Numbered from the stretch's first letter, positions 23,763 to 32,572 are shown. The stretch is DNA of 64,000 nt from SW4 sp042466115 (GCF_042466115.1 NZ_JAXHBQ010000001.1:1364001-1428000), one strand, 5' to 3'. A program made the numbers and translations. The notes: generated by a model not told the origin, from the letters alone.

Positions 23763-23865
23763 AAATCGACGTTCCCCTGCTATGGCACCCCTTGGGTCAG
23801 CCTTGCGCCAGCGCGCGGTGCGGTGCTAGACCGCATTGGAATGTAACACCAAAACGGGGCCGTAT

Positions 23866-24375
23866 ATGTCCACTTATCCCAACAGCTTTGACAAAGACGA
23901 CCTTCTGGAATGCGCCCGAGGCGAGTTGTTCGGGATCGGCAACGCCCAGCTTCCCGCCCCGCCCATGTTGATGATGGACCGTATAACGGATGTAAGTGCC
24001 GATGGCGGCGCCCACGGCAAGGGTCACATCACAGCCGAATTCGACATCACGCCAGACCTGTGGTTCTTTGACTGCCATTTCCCCGGCAACCCGATCATGC
24101 CCGGCTGCCTTGGCCTTGACGGCTTGTGGCAGTTGACCGGTTTCAACCTCGGCTGGCGCGGCTGGCAGGGGCGCGGTTATGCCTTGGGCGTGGGCGAGGT
24201 CAAACTGACAGGCATGGTCCGCCCCGACCGCAAGATGCTGACCTACAAGATCGATTTCACCAAAGCGATCCAGACCCGCCGCCTGACGATGGGCGTCGCC
24301 GACGGGATCGTCGAGGCCGATGGCGAGGTCATTTATCAGGTCAAGGACATGAAGGTCGCGTTGAGCGAGAGTTGA
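23866..24375 (+). CDS. fabA: 3-hydroxydecanoyl-ACP dehydratase/isomerase
   Basis: 169 residues from the ATG at 23866. Dehydrates 3-hydroxyacyl-ACP and isomerises the C10 trans-2 to cis-3 intermediate, the branch point for unsaturated fatty acids. The hot-dog core has APPMLMMDRITDV, FFDCHFPGNPIMPGCLGLDG with catalytic H71 and D85, and GEVKLTGMVRPDRKMLTYKI. Paired with fabB (25612) and fabI (28869) downstream, though two other genes now separate fabA from fabB. Confidence 0.97.
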   Translation: MSTYPNSFDKDDLLECARGELFGIGNAQLPAPPMLMMDRITDVSADGGAHGKGHITAEFDITPDLWFFDCHFPGNPIMPGCLGLDGLWQLTGFNLGWRGWQGRGYALGVGEVKLTGMVRPDRKMLTYKIDFTKAIQTRRLTMGVADGIVEADGEVIYQVKDMKVALSES

Positions 24376-24384
24376 GGGCCCATT

Positions 24385-24903
24385 ATGCTACAACGATTGT
24401 TGTGTTCGGCTCTCCTATCCTTGACTGCTTCGCAGGCAAACGCCCTTTCAGAGGAAAGAGCATTTCAGCTTTTCGATGTGGTTGAACTCGGATTGAAATG
24501 TGACGCGACATCAGGCTATTTGAGAGCTACTCTCGCAAACGAGCGGCTGCGAATAAGAGAAATCTATTCGGTCGCTGGCCTAGAACTCGGCTCAGCGATG
24601 TATGGGGGAACACTTTCGGGTGCGAATGGGAACTATGGCCGTCAATGCCTCACCCGATTTGTTTTCCCAACGATGCCCGACATCGAATGGGCAGACGTAA
24701 CGTTCAATGTCGGCTACACTTTGGGAGCCTCTCGGGCGTGCCTTGCCGAAGTTTATCGGTATGAGTTGGAGAGCGCGCTCGGAATTTCGCTGTTTGCCGT
24801 TGTTGAGCCAAACGAGGAACGAGATCACCGTCGACGAGTTCAACAATACTCAATTGCCAAATTCGAAGAGCTAAACTGCCGCGGTTTGCAATTGCCTGAC
24901 TAG
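24385..24903 (+). CDS. Uncharacterised secreted protein, low GC
   Basis: 172 residues with a signal peptide (MLQRLLCSALLSLTASQANA, cleaved about residue 20) and four later cysteines (in LGLKCDATSG, YGRQCLTRF, SRACLAEVY, LNCRGLQL) that could form two disulfides. No family is recognised. Codon use differs from the neighbours, with many A/T third bases (for example TTG, AAA, AAT, AGA), so it looks recently acquired. It sits 9 bases after fabA, in a position where fabA and fabB are normally adjacent, and only a weak GAGGG ribosome binding site precedes it. Confidence 0.65.
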   Translation: MLQRLLCSALLSLTASQANALSEERAFQLFDVVELGLKCDATSGYLRATLANERLRIREIYSVAGLELGSAMYGGTLSGANGNYGRQCLTRFVFPTMPDIEWADVTFNVGYTLGASRACLAEVYRYELESALGISLFAVVEPNEERDHRRRVQQYSIAKFEELNCRGLQLPD

Positions 24904-24961
24904 TCCGGCAGTGGGGTTTGGAAAAGCGCCCTTGCATGTCGCATTAATCGAGAGTGAGAGA

Positions 24962-25537
24962 ATGGCACCCGAACCCACCGATTACCTCGCTTTCTCCACC
25001 CCCGATGACCTGCGCGCGTGGTTCTCGGATCACCACGCCACCCACAGCGAACTCTGGGTGCAAATCTTCAAGAAAGGGTCGGGCGAGCCGTCGGTGACTT
25101 GGGACGACTGCGTGATTGAATCCATCATATGGGGCTGGATCGACGGGATCAAAAAGCGGCTCGATGACGCATCCTATCTCCAACGCCTGACGCCGCGCCG
25201 CGCCAAATCCAACTGGTCCAAGCGCAACTGCGCCCACGCGGAACAGTTGATCGCGCTGGGTCTGATGATGACGACAGGTTTGGCCCATGTTGACGCCGCC
25301 AAAGCCGACGGGCGCTGGGATGCGGCCTATGCCGGATCGGCCGACATGGTCATTCCCGCCGATTTCCTTGCCGCCCTTGATGCAAACCCGGCGGCAAAGT
25401 CATTCTATGCAACGCTCAACCGCGCTAACCTTTTTGTGATCTACCATCGCCTGCACTCCGCCAAGAAACCGGAAACGCGGGCACGGCGGATGGAACAGAT
25501 GCTCGCACAGCTCGCTTCGGGGAAGCGATTTCAATGA
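24962..25537 (+). CDS. YdeI/OmpD-associated family protein
   Basis: 191 residues from the ATG at 24962. The family signature is clear: an N-terminal DLRAWFSDHHATHSELWVQI and KKGSGEPSVTWDDCVIESI, then WGWIDGIKKRLDDASYLQ and LTPRRAKSNWSKRN, and a C-terminal helical part (ADFLAALDANPAAKSFY). Family function is poorly known; some members are linked to DUF1801-like or bacteriocin-protection proteins. It shares the transcription direction of fabA and fabB but lies outside the usual fab unit. Confidence 0.88.
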   Translation: MAPEPTDYLAFSTPDDLRAWFSDHHATHSELWVQIFKKGSGEPSVTWDDCVIESIIWGWIDGIKKRLDDASYLQRLTPRRAKSNWSKRNCAHAEQLIALGLMMTTGLAHVDAAKADGRWDAAYAGSADMVIPADFLAALDANPAAKSFYATLNRANLFVIYHRLHSAKKPETRARRMEQMLAQLASGKRFQ

Positions 25538-25611
25538 TCGTCAAAGTCCACCCCACTTGCCCCCTGCCGCCCTCTCCCCTACACAAAGTCAAAGCCATCT
25601 AGGGAGCAGCC

Positions 25612-26841
25612 ATGCACCGCGTCGTCGTCACAGGTTTGGGGATAGTATCCCCCATCGGAAACAATGCAGCTGAGGTCGAAGCCTCGCTGCGTGCAGGGAA
25701 ATCTGGCATCGTCGCCAGCCCCGAAATGGCCGAGCACGGCTTTCGCTCGCAAATCGCCGGCACCCTGAAAATCGACGTGGCCGAACACGTGGACAAACGC
25801 ACCCTGCGCTTTATGGGGCCAGGTGCCGCCTATGCCCATATCGCCATGACGCAGGCCATTGCCGATGCGGGGCTGAATGACGCCACAATCAGCAACCCGC
25901 GCACTGGCTTGGTCGCGGGGTCTGGCGGGCCGTCCACCAGCGCGATGTTTGCCGCCCACAAAGTGGTGGAAAACACCGGTGCCACCAAACGGATCGGGCC
26001 GTTCGCTGTGCCCAAATGCATGTCCTCAACGATCAGCGCGAACCTGTCGACGGCCTTCAAGATCAAGGGCATCAACTATTCGATCACAAGCGCCTGTTCC
26101 ACCAGCCTGCATTGTATCGGCAACGCAGCCGAGCAGATCATGATGGGCAAGCAGGACGTGATGTTTGCGGGCGGCGGCGAGGAACTGGACTGGACGCTGT
26201 CCTGCCTGTTCGACGCGATGGGCGCGATGAGCAGCAAGTATAACGACACGCCGACCAAGGCATCTCGTGCTTTCGACGCTGACCGTGATGGCTTCGTGAT
26301 CGCGGGCGGCGGCGGGATCGTCGTGCTGGAAAGCCTTGAACACGCCCAAGCGCGCGGTGCCAAGATTTACGCCGAAGTCACCGGATTTGCCGCCACATCA
26401 GACGGGCACGACATGGTCGCCCCCAGCGGTGAAGGCGGCGAACGCGCGATGCGGCTTGCGTTGGAAACCATCCCCGAAGGGCGCAGCGTCAGCTATATCA
26501 ACGCCCACGGCACGTCCACGCCCGTCGGTGATGTGGGCGAAGTCGAGGCCGTGCGCCGCGTCTTTGGCCAGGGATCGACTCCGCCGATCAGTTCGACCAA
26601 ATCCATGACCGGCCACAGCCAAGGGGCCACCGGCGCGCAGGAAGCGATCTATTGCTTGCTGATGCTGCAAGGCGACTTCATCGCGCCCTCGATCAACGTG
26701 GAAACGCTTGATCCCGCGCTGGACCCGTCCGAAATCGCCACAACCCTCGTGGAAAACGCGGGGCTGGATACTGTGATGACCAATTCCTTCGGGTTCGGCG
26801 GCACCAACGGGTCGATGTTGCTCAGCAAGTTTCGCGACTAG
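25612..26841 (+). CDS. fabB: 3-oxoacyl-ACP synthase I
   Basis: 409 residues, standard length. Condensing enzyme that elongates unsaturated acyl-ACP with malonyl-ACP. The thiolase-fold triad is present: Cys162 in SITSACSTSLHCIG, His in YINAHGTSTPVGD, His in MTGHSQGATGAQEA, plus NSFGFGGTNGSML near the end. AGGGAGCAGCC upstream gives a good ribosome binding site. Works with FabA in the anaerobic-type unsaturated fatty acid pathway. Confidence 0.98.
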   Translation: MHRVVVTGLGIVSPIGNNAAEVEASLRAGKSGIVASPEMAEHGFRSQIAGTLKIDVAEHVDKRTLRFMGPGAAYAHIAMTQAIADAGLNDATISNPRTGLVAGSGGPSTSAMFAAHKVVENTGATKRIGPFAVPKCMSSTISANLSTAFKIKGINYSITSACSTSLHCIGNAAEQIMMGKQDVMFAGGGEELDWTLSCLFDAMGAMSSKYNDTPTKASRAFDADRDGFVIAGGGGIVVLESLEHAQARGAKIYAEVTGFAATSDGHDMVAPSGEGGERAMRLALETIPEGRSVSYINAHGTSTPVGDVGEVEAVRRVFGQGSTPPISSTKSMTGHSQGATGAQEAIYCLLMLQGDFIAPSINVETLDPALDPSEIATTLVENAGLDTVMTNSFGFGGTNGSMLLSKFRD

Positions 26842-26942
26842 GTCCAACGCGCGCGGTGCATTTTGCTGTAGGCGCATAGGCCATGCCTTTGGGCGCAACC
26901 GGCGCGCGTGCGCCATGCCCTGCTCCACCAAACGCCCCAAGC

Positions 26943-27389
26943 TCACCTGTTCTCGTCAAGGTGCTTTCGCATGTCCGCAAGGTCGTCACCAATGCGCCGC
27001 ATGATGGCCAACTGGTCGGGTCCAACCACATGATCAAGGGCATCACTGACCCGACGAAGCGCCTGATCGCGAAATTCGCGTCCGGCGTCGGTCAGATAAA
27101 CCAGCTTGCCGCGGCCATCTTCCGGATTAGGGGCCACCGTGATGTAACCCCGATCCGTCAAGACCCTAAGCGAATGCGTCATCGTATTTTTCGTGACCTG
27201 CATTGCAGATGCGATGCGCAAAGGCGATTTTCCGTCACCCATGCGTGACAAATGGTTCAAAATTGCAAAGTGGGACGGGTGAACACCATCCGGAAGGCTC
27301 TTGGCCAATATCGCGGTCGAGAGTTGATTGATGATCCCGATTTCGGTGAAAAATCCGATGATTTCGGCTGAGGTATCGTCTTTGTTCAC
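26943..27389 (-). CDS. MarR family transcriptional regulator
   Basis: 148 residues if translation starts at the GTG at 27389, which overlaps the stop of the nitroreductase gene by 4 bases (GTGA). A TTG at 27419 is an alternative, less likely start. The winged-helix core reads HPSHFAILNHLSRMGDG, SPLRIASAMQVTKNTMTHSL and LTDRGYITVAPNPEDGRGK, then the C-terminal dimer helix. Probably represses its own two-gene operon through the repeated operator at 28534-28570. The effector is unknown. Confidence 0.88.
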   Translation of the reverse strand: MNKDDTSAEIIGFFTEIGIINQLSTAILAKSLPDGVHPSHFAILNHLSRMGDGKSPLRIASAMQVTKNTMTHSLRVLTDRGYITVAPNPEDGRGKLVYLTDAGREFRDQALRRVSDALDHVVGPDQLAIMRRIGDDLADMRKHLDENR

Positions 27390-28522
27390 ACGGTTCCAAT
27401 CTTGGTCTCTATCGGCCAACGCGGGCTGACCGGAACAACTGGACCATATCCGATGCGCGCCAACATTTGAACCGTGCCCCCATCAGGTGCCAGCTTCTCA
27501 TGAGTCGTTGCATAGTGATCCTCCATTTCGGGGTATTCCTGCAAGGCCTGGCTTAGCGGCTGAAAGCCCAATCCCTCTGCCGTGCAGGCAAGATTGACCC
27601 GCAACCAATCGGCCCCGGCAGCAATCTGTTCAAGGCGCGTATTGCCCCGTGTCACCATCCAGAGATGGCCCATCGCCGATTGCGTGTTTTGGGTCACGAC
27701 TTTCAGACCCTCGCGAAACCCGATTGAATTAGGGTCCAGCAAGGTCTCTCGCGTCATGACCCCAACCAGCGAAAGTGCTTCGAACAAAGCGCCGCTCAAA
27801 TCAATGCCGTCAGGATTCGCATTCACTTCGGCCTTGCCGATGCGCATCAGATCGACACTTTCCTTGTAGGTGTGCGGTGTCTCGAGTTCGATGATCAGGG
27901 CGTCCGTGGTCAATTGCCGCCAATACGCGATCTCGTCCTGATCGACCGAGCCACCAACCTGTGCGTGCCGTGCAACAGCGCCGATCCGTGCCAATGCCCC
28001 GGGCGGAACGGCGCGCGATGTATCGTAGGGTTCCTTGTTGGATCGGCGGGCCATCACATGTTCAAAAAGCGGATCAATGACGGGACTCGCCGTTGCAAAC
28101 CTGGCACGCGCAACTGGACGGTTGTCCAAACCGGCCGCGACCTCACCTTCGGGGAACAGCGCGATTTCGACACTGTAGCCCGCCGCATTGGCCGCTATCC
28201 GCATGAGTTCAAGAAAACACCCCAGGCCGATGGTCAACTGCCGATCAAAGGGGTCAGTGTGCGGCAGCTGCTTTTCGGTATCAAAGTAGAGTGTCAGCGC
28301 ATCGTCACCTTCCAACGCAACGATCCATGGTTGTCGGTTATGCGGGTTGGGCGCAAGAATTGCGTGCGAAAGGGCGTTCTTGCGCGGATCGTCATAGGAT
28401 CCTGCAAGCCCCCAGGGGGCCAACGCGGCGGTTGGCGTTCGCGTCGATGCGAATAATCCAGCGCCACCGGCCGCCAGAACGACTCCCCCACCGGCAAGTT
28501 TCAAGACGTTTCTACGGTTCAT
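27386..28522 (-). CDS. Acg-type FMN-binding nitroreductase-like protein, Tat or Sec exported
   Basis: 378 residues from the ATG at 28522, preceded by AGGAGG at the ideal distance. The N-terminus MNRRNVLKLAGGGVVLAAGG is a twin-arginine-type signal (NRRNVLKL), suggesting an exported flavoprotein. The body matches the Acg family: SHAILAPNPHNRQPWIVALEG, ARRSNKEPYDTS, and a C-terminal RLEQIAAGADWLRVNLACTA. Acg proteins have the nitroreductase fold with a lid and may sequester FMN rather than reduce substrates; function remains open. Followed by, and coupled to, a MarR regulator. Confidence 0.87.
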   Translation of the reverse strand: MNRRNVLKLAGGGVVLAAGGAGLFASTRTPTAALAPWGLAGSYDDPRKNALSHAILAPNPHNRQPWIVALEGDDALTLYFDTEKQLPHTDPFDRQLTIGLGCFLELMRIAANAAGYSVEIALFPEGEVAAGLDNRPVARARFATASPVIDPLFEHVMARRSNKEPYDTSRAVPPGALARIGAVARHAQVGGSVDQDEIAYWRQLTTDALIIELETPHTYKESVDLMRIGKAEVNANPDGIDLSGALFEALSLVGVMTRETLLDPNSIGFREGLKVVTQNTQSAMGHLWMVTRGNTRLEQIAAGADWLRVNLACTAEGLGFQPLSQALQEYPEMEDHYATTHEKLAPDGGTVQMLARIGYGPVVPVSPRWPIETKIGTV

Positions 28523-28533
28523 GACAGGCCTCC

Positions 28534-28570
28534 TAGTTCTATATCGAACCAATATAGTTCTATACCGAAC
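28534..28570. promoter_or_regulatory. Double palindromic operator of the Acg-MarR operon
   Basis: Two 16-base direct repeats, TAGTTCTATATCGAAC (28534-28549) and TAGTTCTATACCGAAC (28555-28570), 21 bases centre to centre, that is two helical turns. Each is a palindrome of the form AGTTC-N6-GAACT or GAAC. They cover the interval before the ATG at 28522, overlapping the -10 region of the promoter below. Most likely the binding sites of the MarR protein encoded by the second gene. Confidence 0.8.
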
Positions 28571-28577
28571 TAGTCAA
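28551..28577 (-). promoter_or_regulatory. Promoter of the Acg-MarR operon
   Basis: Minus strand TTGACT (28577-28572) followed at 17 bases by TATTGG, or at 15 bases by TATATT. Both placements put the promoter inside the double operator, so a repressor there would block RNA polymerase. Confidence 0.55.
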
Positions 28578-28868
28578 GGCTTTCCGCAAACGGGCGAACA
28601 AGGTTAAACCAAACTGGGTTGGCCTGGCCGTGATGCTGATCAGGCAGTGGCGCGCGAACAGAGTGACGCGCCGCATCAGACAAAGTGTCCGCTAAGCTGG
28701 CCTTCGCGTTGCGGTGCGCCAAGCTTTCAAACGAAATTGAACTGACCCCGTCATGCCGCCACGACCCCGGACCGTCGGCTGCAATCCCAAACCCTATTCC
28801 CGCCACCCCAACCTTGACCTTGCGTCCCAATCCGGCGCAAACCTGTTGCAAGTGGCAAGGAGCGGGTA
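28578..28868. other. Intergenic region upstream of fabI
   Basis: About 290 bases between the Acg promoter and fabI with no gene I can support. A 93-codon open frame on the minus strand shows no family resemblance. The fabI promoter should lie here; no clear hexamer pair was found. Confidence 0.4.
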
Positions 28869-29654
28869 ATGATCACGATGAACGGAAAGCGCGGCCTGAT
28901 TATGGGGGTCGCGAACGAACGCTCGATTGCTTGGGGGATCGCTGCGGCGATGGCCGAGGCGGGCGCGGAACTGGCGTTTTCATATCAGGGTGAAAACCTG
29001 CTCAAACGGGTCGGGCCGCTGGCTGAAAGCGTTGGCAGCAGCCTTTTGGTCGAAACCGATGTGACCGACGATGCCTCGATGGACCGCGCCTTTGCGATGC
29101 TGAAAAAGGAATGGGGCAAGATTGATTTTGTCGTCCATGCCATTGCCTATTCCGACAAGGAAGAGCTGACAGGCCGGATCACCAACACCAGCCGCGCCAA
29201 TTTCCAGAACTCGCTGACGATCAGCTGTTACAGCTTTATCGACGTGGCGCGCCGCGCTGCCGAAATCATGCCCGACGGGGGCACACTGCTGACGCTGACC
29301 TATCAGGGCAGCACCAAGGTCACACCAAACTACAACGTCATGGGCGTGGCCAAGGCAGCGCTGGAAAGTGCGACGCGCTACCTTGCGACCGATCTGGGCG
29401 GGCAAGGCATTCGCGTCAATGCAATCTCGCCGGGGCCGATGAAAACGCTGGCAGGGGCGGCCATCGCAGGCGCGCGCCGCACGTTTAGATATGCCGAGGC
29501 CAACGCCCCGATGAAAGCCAACGCCACGCTGGCATCCATTGGCGGCACGGCCGTTTATCTGGCATCAGACGCCGGTGCTTTTACAACGGGTGAAGTGATC
29601 CACGTCGATGGCGGCCTGCACGTGATCGGCATGCCCCAGATCGAGAACCTCTAG
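28869..29654 (+). CDS. fabI: Enoyl-[acyl-carrier-protein] reductase (NADH)
   Basis: 261 residues from the ATG at 28869, with GGAG 7 bases upstream; the ATG at 28878 is an alternative. Reduces trans-2-enoyl-ACP in the last step of each elongation cycle. SDR-type Rossmann fold with the FabI-specific GLIMGVANERSIAWGIAAA (residues about 9-27), VVHAIAYSDKEEL, TYQGSTKV, and YNVMGVAKAAL with the catalytic Tyr-(x)6-Lys. The C-terminal GEVIHVDGGLHVIGMP is typical. Completes the irr-fabA-fabB-fabI region. Confidence 0.97.
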   Translation: MITMNGKRGLIMGVANERSIAWGIAAAMAEAGAELAFSYQGENLLKRVGPLAESVGSSLLVETDVTDDASMDRAFAMLKKEWGKIDFVVHAIAYSDKEELTGRITNTSRANFQNSLTISCYSFIDVARRAAEIMPDGGTLLTLTYQGSTKVTPNYNVMGVAKAALESATRYLATDLGGQGIRVNAISPGPMKTLAGAAIAGARRTFRYAEANAPMKANATLASIGGTAVYLASDAGAFTTGEVIHVDGGLHVIGMPQIENL

Positions 29655-29658
29655 CACC

Positions 29659-30450
29659 ATGGCGGCGCTGATGATCGCAGTCGGCGCGTTGATGTGCCTT
29701 GCCACCGGCTATGCCCTGCGTGGCGGGCTGTTTGCCAAACGCAAAACCGAAATCGTCGGGATGGATATGCAGGGGCTGGCGTTTGGCGGCCTGTCCATCG
29801 CGGCGGCCATGTGGTTTTTCGGGCCGATGGTCGGGATCGCGATCATCTTTGCCGTGGTGATCCACGAATACGGCCATGTCTGCGCCTTTCGGGTCGCTGG
29901 CCACGCAGATGCACGGTTTCGCCTGATCCCGCTGATGGGCGGTGTGGCAATTTCCGACAGCATTCCTGCCAGTCAGGAAAAGGATTTCTTTATCACGCTC
30001 ATGGGGCCGGCAATCGGGCTGGGGCCAATGATTCTGGCACTTGGTCTGTCAGGGATCATGTGGGGTGTCAGCGTGGACGTGGCGGTGTTCATGTCCACCT
30101 TTGCGATGGTCACGGGGGCGCTGAATTTCTTTAACATGCTACCGTTCTGGCCACTGGACGGCGGGCGGATGCTGCGCGTGATTGCCCATGCATTCTGGCC
30201 ACCGCTGGCCTATTTGCTGGCGATCGCCATGTCGGCCGCTTTCGTTGCCGCAGCCATCGCTATGCAGTCTTTCGTGCTGTTCTTCTTCGCGCTGATGGGC
30301 GTGCAAAGCCTTGCATCGTCCAACATGCTAGCGCAGGTGCAGCGCCCGTTGTCGCGCAAGCGCGCGGTGCTGGCGGCTTGCGCTTACCTTTTCACCGCCG
30401 CGACGTTCTTTTTCGGCGGCGGCTACAGCTTTTTCTTACGCTTTCTTTAG
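29659..30450 (+). CDS. Site-2 protease (M50) family membrane protein
   Basis: 263 residues, mostly hydrophobic with about six helices. The zinc motif is VVIHEYGHVCAF (HExxH, about residue 70) and the second metal-binding region is LNFFNMLPFWPLDGGRMLR (N-x2-P-x-x-P-L-D-G). These define intramembrane metalloproteases that release membrane-bound regulators or pump-like homologues. The substrate is unknown. It starts 4 bases after the fabI stop, so is probably co-transcribed with it, and converges with gnd with a 4-base overlap. Confidence 0.88.
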   Translation: MAALMIAVGALMCLATGYALRGGLFAKRKTEIVGMDMQGLAFGGLSIAAAMWFFGPMVGIAIIFAVVIHEYGHVCAFRVAGHADARFRLIPLMGGVAISDSIPASQEKDFFITLMGPAIGLGPMILALGLSGIMWGVSVDVAVFMSTFAMVTGALNFFNMLPFWPLDGGRMLRVIAHAFWPPLAYLLAIAMSAAFVAAAIAMQSFVLFFFALMGVQSLASSNMLAQVQRPLSRKRAVLAACAYLFTAATFFFGGGYSFFLRFL

Positions 30451-31847
30451 TCCCACCACGGGCCGTGCTGGCCGGTGCGCCCGTCGATATCTTCATAGCC
30501 GTGACGGCCAAAGAAATCACGTTGGGCTTGCACCAGATCGGTTGTGCCGCGCGCCTGCGCCATCGTGTCGATGAACGCCAGCGCGCCAGTCAACGCGGGC
30601 ACTGGATGGCCCGCCGCAATCGCCGCACCCGCGACACGGCGCAGGGCGGGCGTGGCGGCTTTCAGCGTGTCGGCAAAGGTGGGCGCAAGGAACAACTGCC
30701 CCTGCGGCAGGTCGCCGCGAAACGCGTCTGAAATATCGTCCAACAGGGCGGATCGGATAATGCACCCGGCCCGCCAGATTTCCGCAATCCGTGCGAAATC
30801 CAGGTTCCAGTCATAGGTGTCGGATGCGGCGGCCAGAATGCGGAACCCTTGGGCATAGGCGATGATACGTGCTGCCAGCAATGCCTGTTCATAATCGCCA
30901 TCAGGCAAGGACACCGCACCGCGATGCCCCCCCAAAACGCCTTCGCCAACGCCACGGGTTTCCTTTTCCGCCGACCATCCGCGCGCCGCAACAGCAGCTT
31001 CGATCGTGCTGGCGGACTGGCCCATTTTCAGCGCCTCGATGACGGTCCAGCGGCCCGTGCCTTTCTGGCCCGCCTTGTCCTGAATGACATCGACAGCAGG
31101 CTTGCCATCGCGTTCCGCCTGCAAAACAATTCCAGTGATTTCAACAAGGTAGCTTTTCAGCGCACCCTTGTCCCATTGTTCGAAGATCTGCCCGATTTCG
31201 GCGGGCGCGCGCGCCGCGCCATGGCGCATCAGCCCATAGACTTCGGCGATCAACTGCATATCGGCGTATTCGATGCCGTTGTGCACGGTTTTCACAAAAT
31301 GGCCCGCGCCATCGGGGCCAAGGTGATCGGCACAAGGTGCACCATCGAATTTCGCGGCAATCGCATCAATCATCGGTCGGATCGCGCCCCAAGCCTGCGG
31401 CGTGCCACCGACCATGATGGAGGGACCATTGCGCGCGCCTTCTTCGCCACCCGACACGCCCATGCCGATGAACGTCAGGCCAGCAGCCTCGACCGTGCCG
31501 GTGCGCCGCCGTGTGTCGTTGAAATCGGCGTTGCCCGCATCAATGATTGTGTCGCCCTTGTCCAGCAAGGGGATCAACCGCGCGATGGCATCATCCACGG
31601 GCGCACCCGCAGGGACCATCAGGATAATCGCACGGGGGGCGGGCATATCGAGGGCCATCTGGTCCAGATCGTTGTGCGGGGTCAGGCGCGCTGCCAAATC
31701 GCCCGCCTCTGTCACGAAATCCGCAACCACACTGTCGGTGCGGTTAGACACATGCAGCGCAAAGCCATTGTCGAGGATATTGAGCGCCAATGCGCTGCCC
31801 ATGGTGCCAAGACCATATAAGCCCAGGTTTGCCAGTTTCTTGGTCAT
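30447..31847 (-). CDS. gnd: 6-phosphogluconate dehydrogenase (decarboxylating)
   Basis: 466 residues from the ATG at 31847, with GGGGGA 5 bases upstream; this is the long NADP-type form. Oxidises 6-phosphogluconate to ribulose-5-phosphate in the pentose phosphate pathway. Rossmann GLYGLGTMGSALALNILDNG near residues 10-29, the substrate region MGVSGGEEGARNGPSIMVGG, and FVKTVHNGIEYADMQLIAEV with catalytic Lys and His. The C-terminal QRDFFGRHGYEDIDGRTGQ is also typical. It is a single gene between two opposing units. Confidence 0.95.
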   Translation of the reverse strand: MTKKLANLGLYGLGTMGSALALNILDNGFALHVSNRTDSVVADFVTEAGDLAARLTPHNDLDQMALDMPAPRAIILMVPAGAPVDDAIARLIPLLDKGDTIIDAGNADFNDTRRRTGTVEAAGLTFIGMGVSGGEEGARNGPSIMVGGTPQAWGAIRPMIDAIAAKFDGAPCADHLGPDGAGHFVKTVHNGIEYADMQLIAEVYGLMRHGAARAPAEIGQIFEQWDKGALKSYLVEITGIVLQAERDGKPAVDVIQDKAGQKGTGRWTVIEALKMGQSASTIEAAVAARGWSAEKETRGVGEGVLGGHRGAVSLPDGDYEQALLAARIIAYAQGFRILAAASDTYDWNLDFARIAEIWRAGCIIRSALLDDISDAFRGDLPQGQLFLAPTFADTLKAATPALRRVAGAAIAAGHPVPALTGALAFIDTMAQARGTTDLVQAQRDFFGRHGYEDIDGRTGQHGPWWD

Positions 31848-31988
31848 GCGATCCCCCGTGAATGTTTGCGCAAACCTAACCCGCAGGGAACCCTGCACAA
31901 GCCCCCTCACCTCCCTGTTATTTGTAATATTAACTTTTTGGTGTTATATGTCGGTTAATAAAGAAAAAATGAAACGGCAGTTTTCGAT

Positions 31989-32444
31989 ATGACATCTCTT
32001 TTCCGCTCGGCTTTTGCCGAGGTGATCGCCCCGTTCCTACGCCGCCCACCGCAATTGCAGGTGGCTGCTCTTTGCTACCGCGATGGCAAGGACGGGCGCG
32101 AGGTTTTGTTGGTCACCAGCAGCCGTGGCCGCTGGATCCTGCCCAAGGGCTGGCCGATTGACGGGTTGAACGCCTCCGAAGCCGCCGTTCACGAAGCCTG
32201 GGAAGAAGGCGGCGTGAAGAAAGCTGATGCCGACCCGGACGCGATTGGCAGCTATGCCTCGCTGAAACGGTATGACTCCGGCGCGCAGGCGTCCTGCGAA
32301 ACGTCGGTTTATGCGGCCCGCGCCATCAAGGTCGCCAACGACTTTCCCGAAGCCGACAGGCGCAAACGGCGCTGGGTTTCGCCACAAGTGGCCGCCGACA
32401 TGGTCGACGACGAAGGACTGCGCGACATCTTGCGCGACTTCTAA
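31989..32444 (+). CDS. NUDIX hydrolase
   Basis: 151 residues. NUDIX enzymes cleave nucleoside diphosphate-linked compounds. The signature is GWPIDGLNASEAAVHEAWEE with GG following, in which the usual REUxEExGU has His for the first Arg. Preceded by WILPKGW, so it is close to diphosphoinositol-polyphosphate phosphohydrolase-like (DIPP) members. The upstream 70 bases are AT-rich. A 14-codon frame starting at 31948 ends with a TGA overlapping the ATG (ATGA), but it has no ribosome binding site and is probably chance. Confidence 0.9.
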   Translation: MTSLFRSAFAEVIAPFLRRPPQLQVAALCYRDGKDGREVLLVTSSRGRWILPKGWPIDGLNASEAAVHEAWEEGGVKKADADPDAIGSYASLKRYDSGAQASCETSVYAARAIKVANDFPEADRRKRRWVSPQVAADMVDDEGLRDILRDF

Positions 32445-32521
32445 TCCGCCTGCAGCGCCTTTGCCTGCACCGAATCCGTTGAATTCCCGCCCAAGTCCCG
32501 CTAGGCCCGCGCCTAAGGAAA

Positions 32522-32539
32522 TGTAACAGCCGTGTGACA
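32522..32539 (-). promoter_or_regulatory. Possible Pho box upstream of the phosphate transporter
   Basis: TGTAACA, 4 bases, TGTGACA on the plus strand; on the minus strand TGTCACA, CGGC, TGTTACA. The 7-4-7 layout is that of a PhoB direct repeat and the units resemble CTGTCAT. It ends 33 bases before the chosen start of the Pit gene. Confidence 0.35.
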
Positions 32540-32572
32540 ACGCCCGCAAAGGGCCACGGGTCGGGGGACAGG

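Noticed and set aside
28570..28851. 93-codon minus-strand frame upstream of fabI
   Set aside because: No family resemblance, weak start, and its stop lies within the Acg operator; likely non-coding.
31948..31992. 14-codon leader ORF overlapping the NUDIX start
   Set aside because: No ribosome binding site and part of a longer open stretch antisense to gnd; overlap with ATG judged chance.
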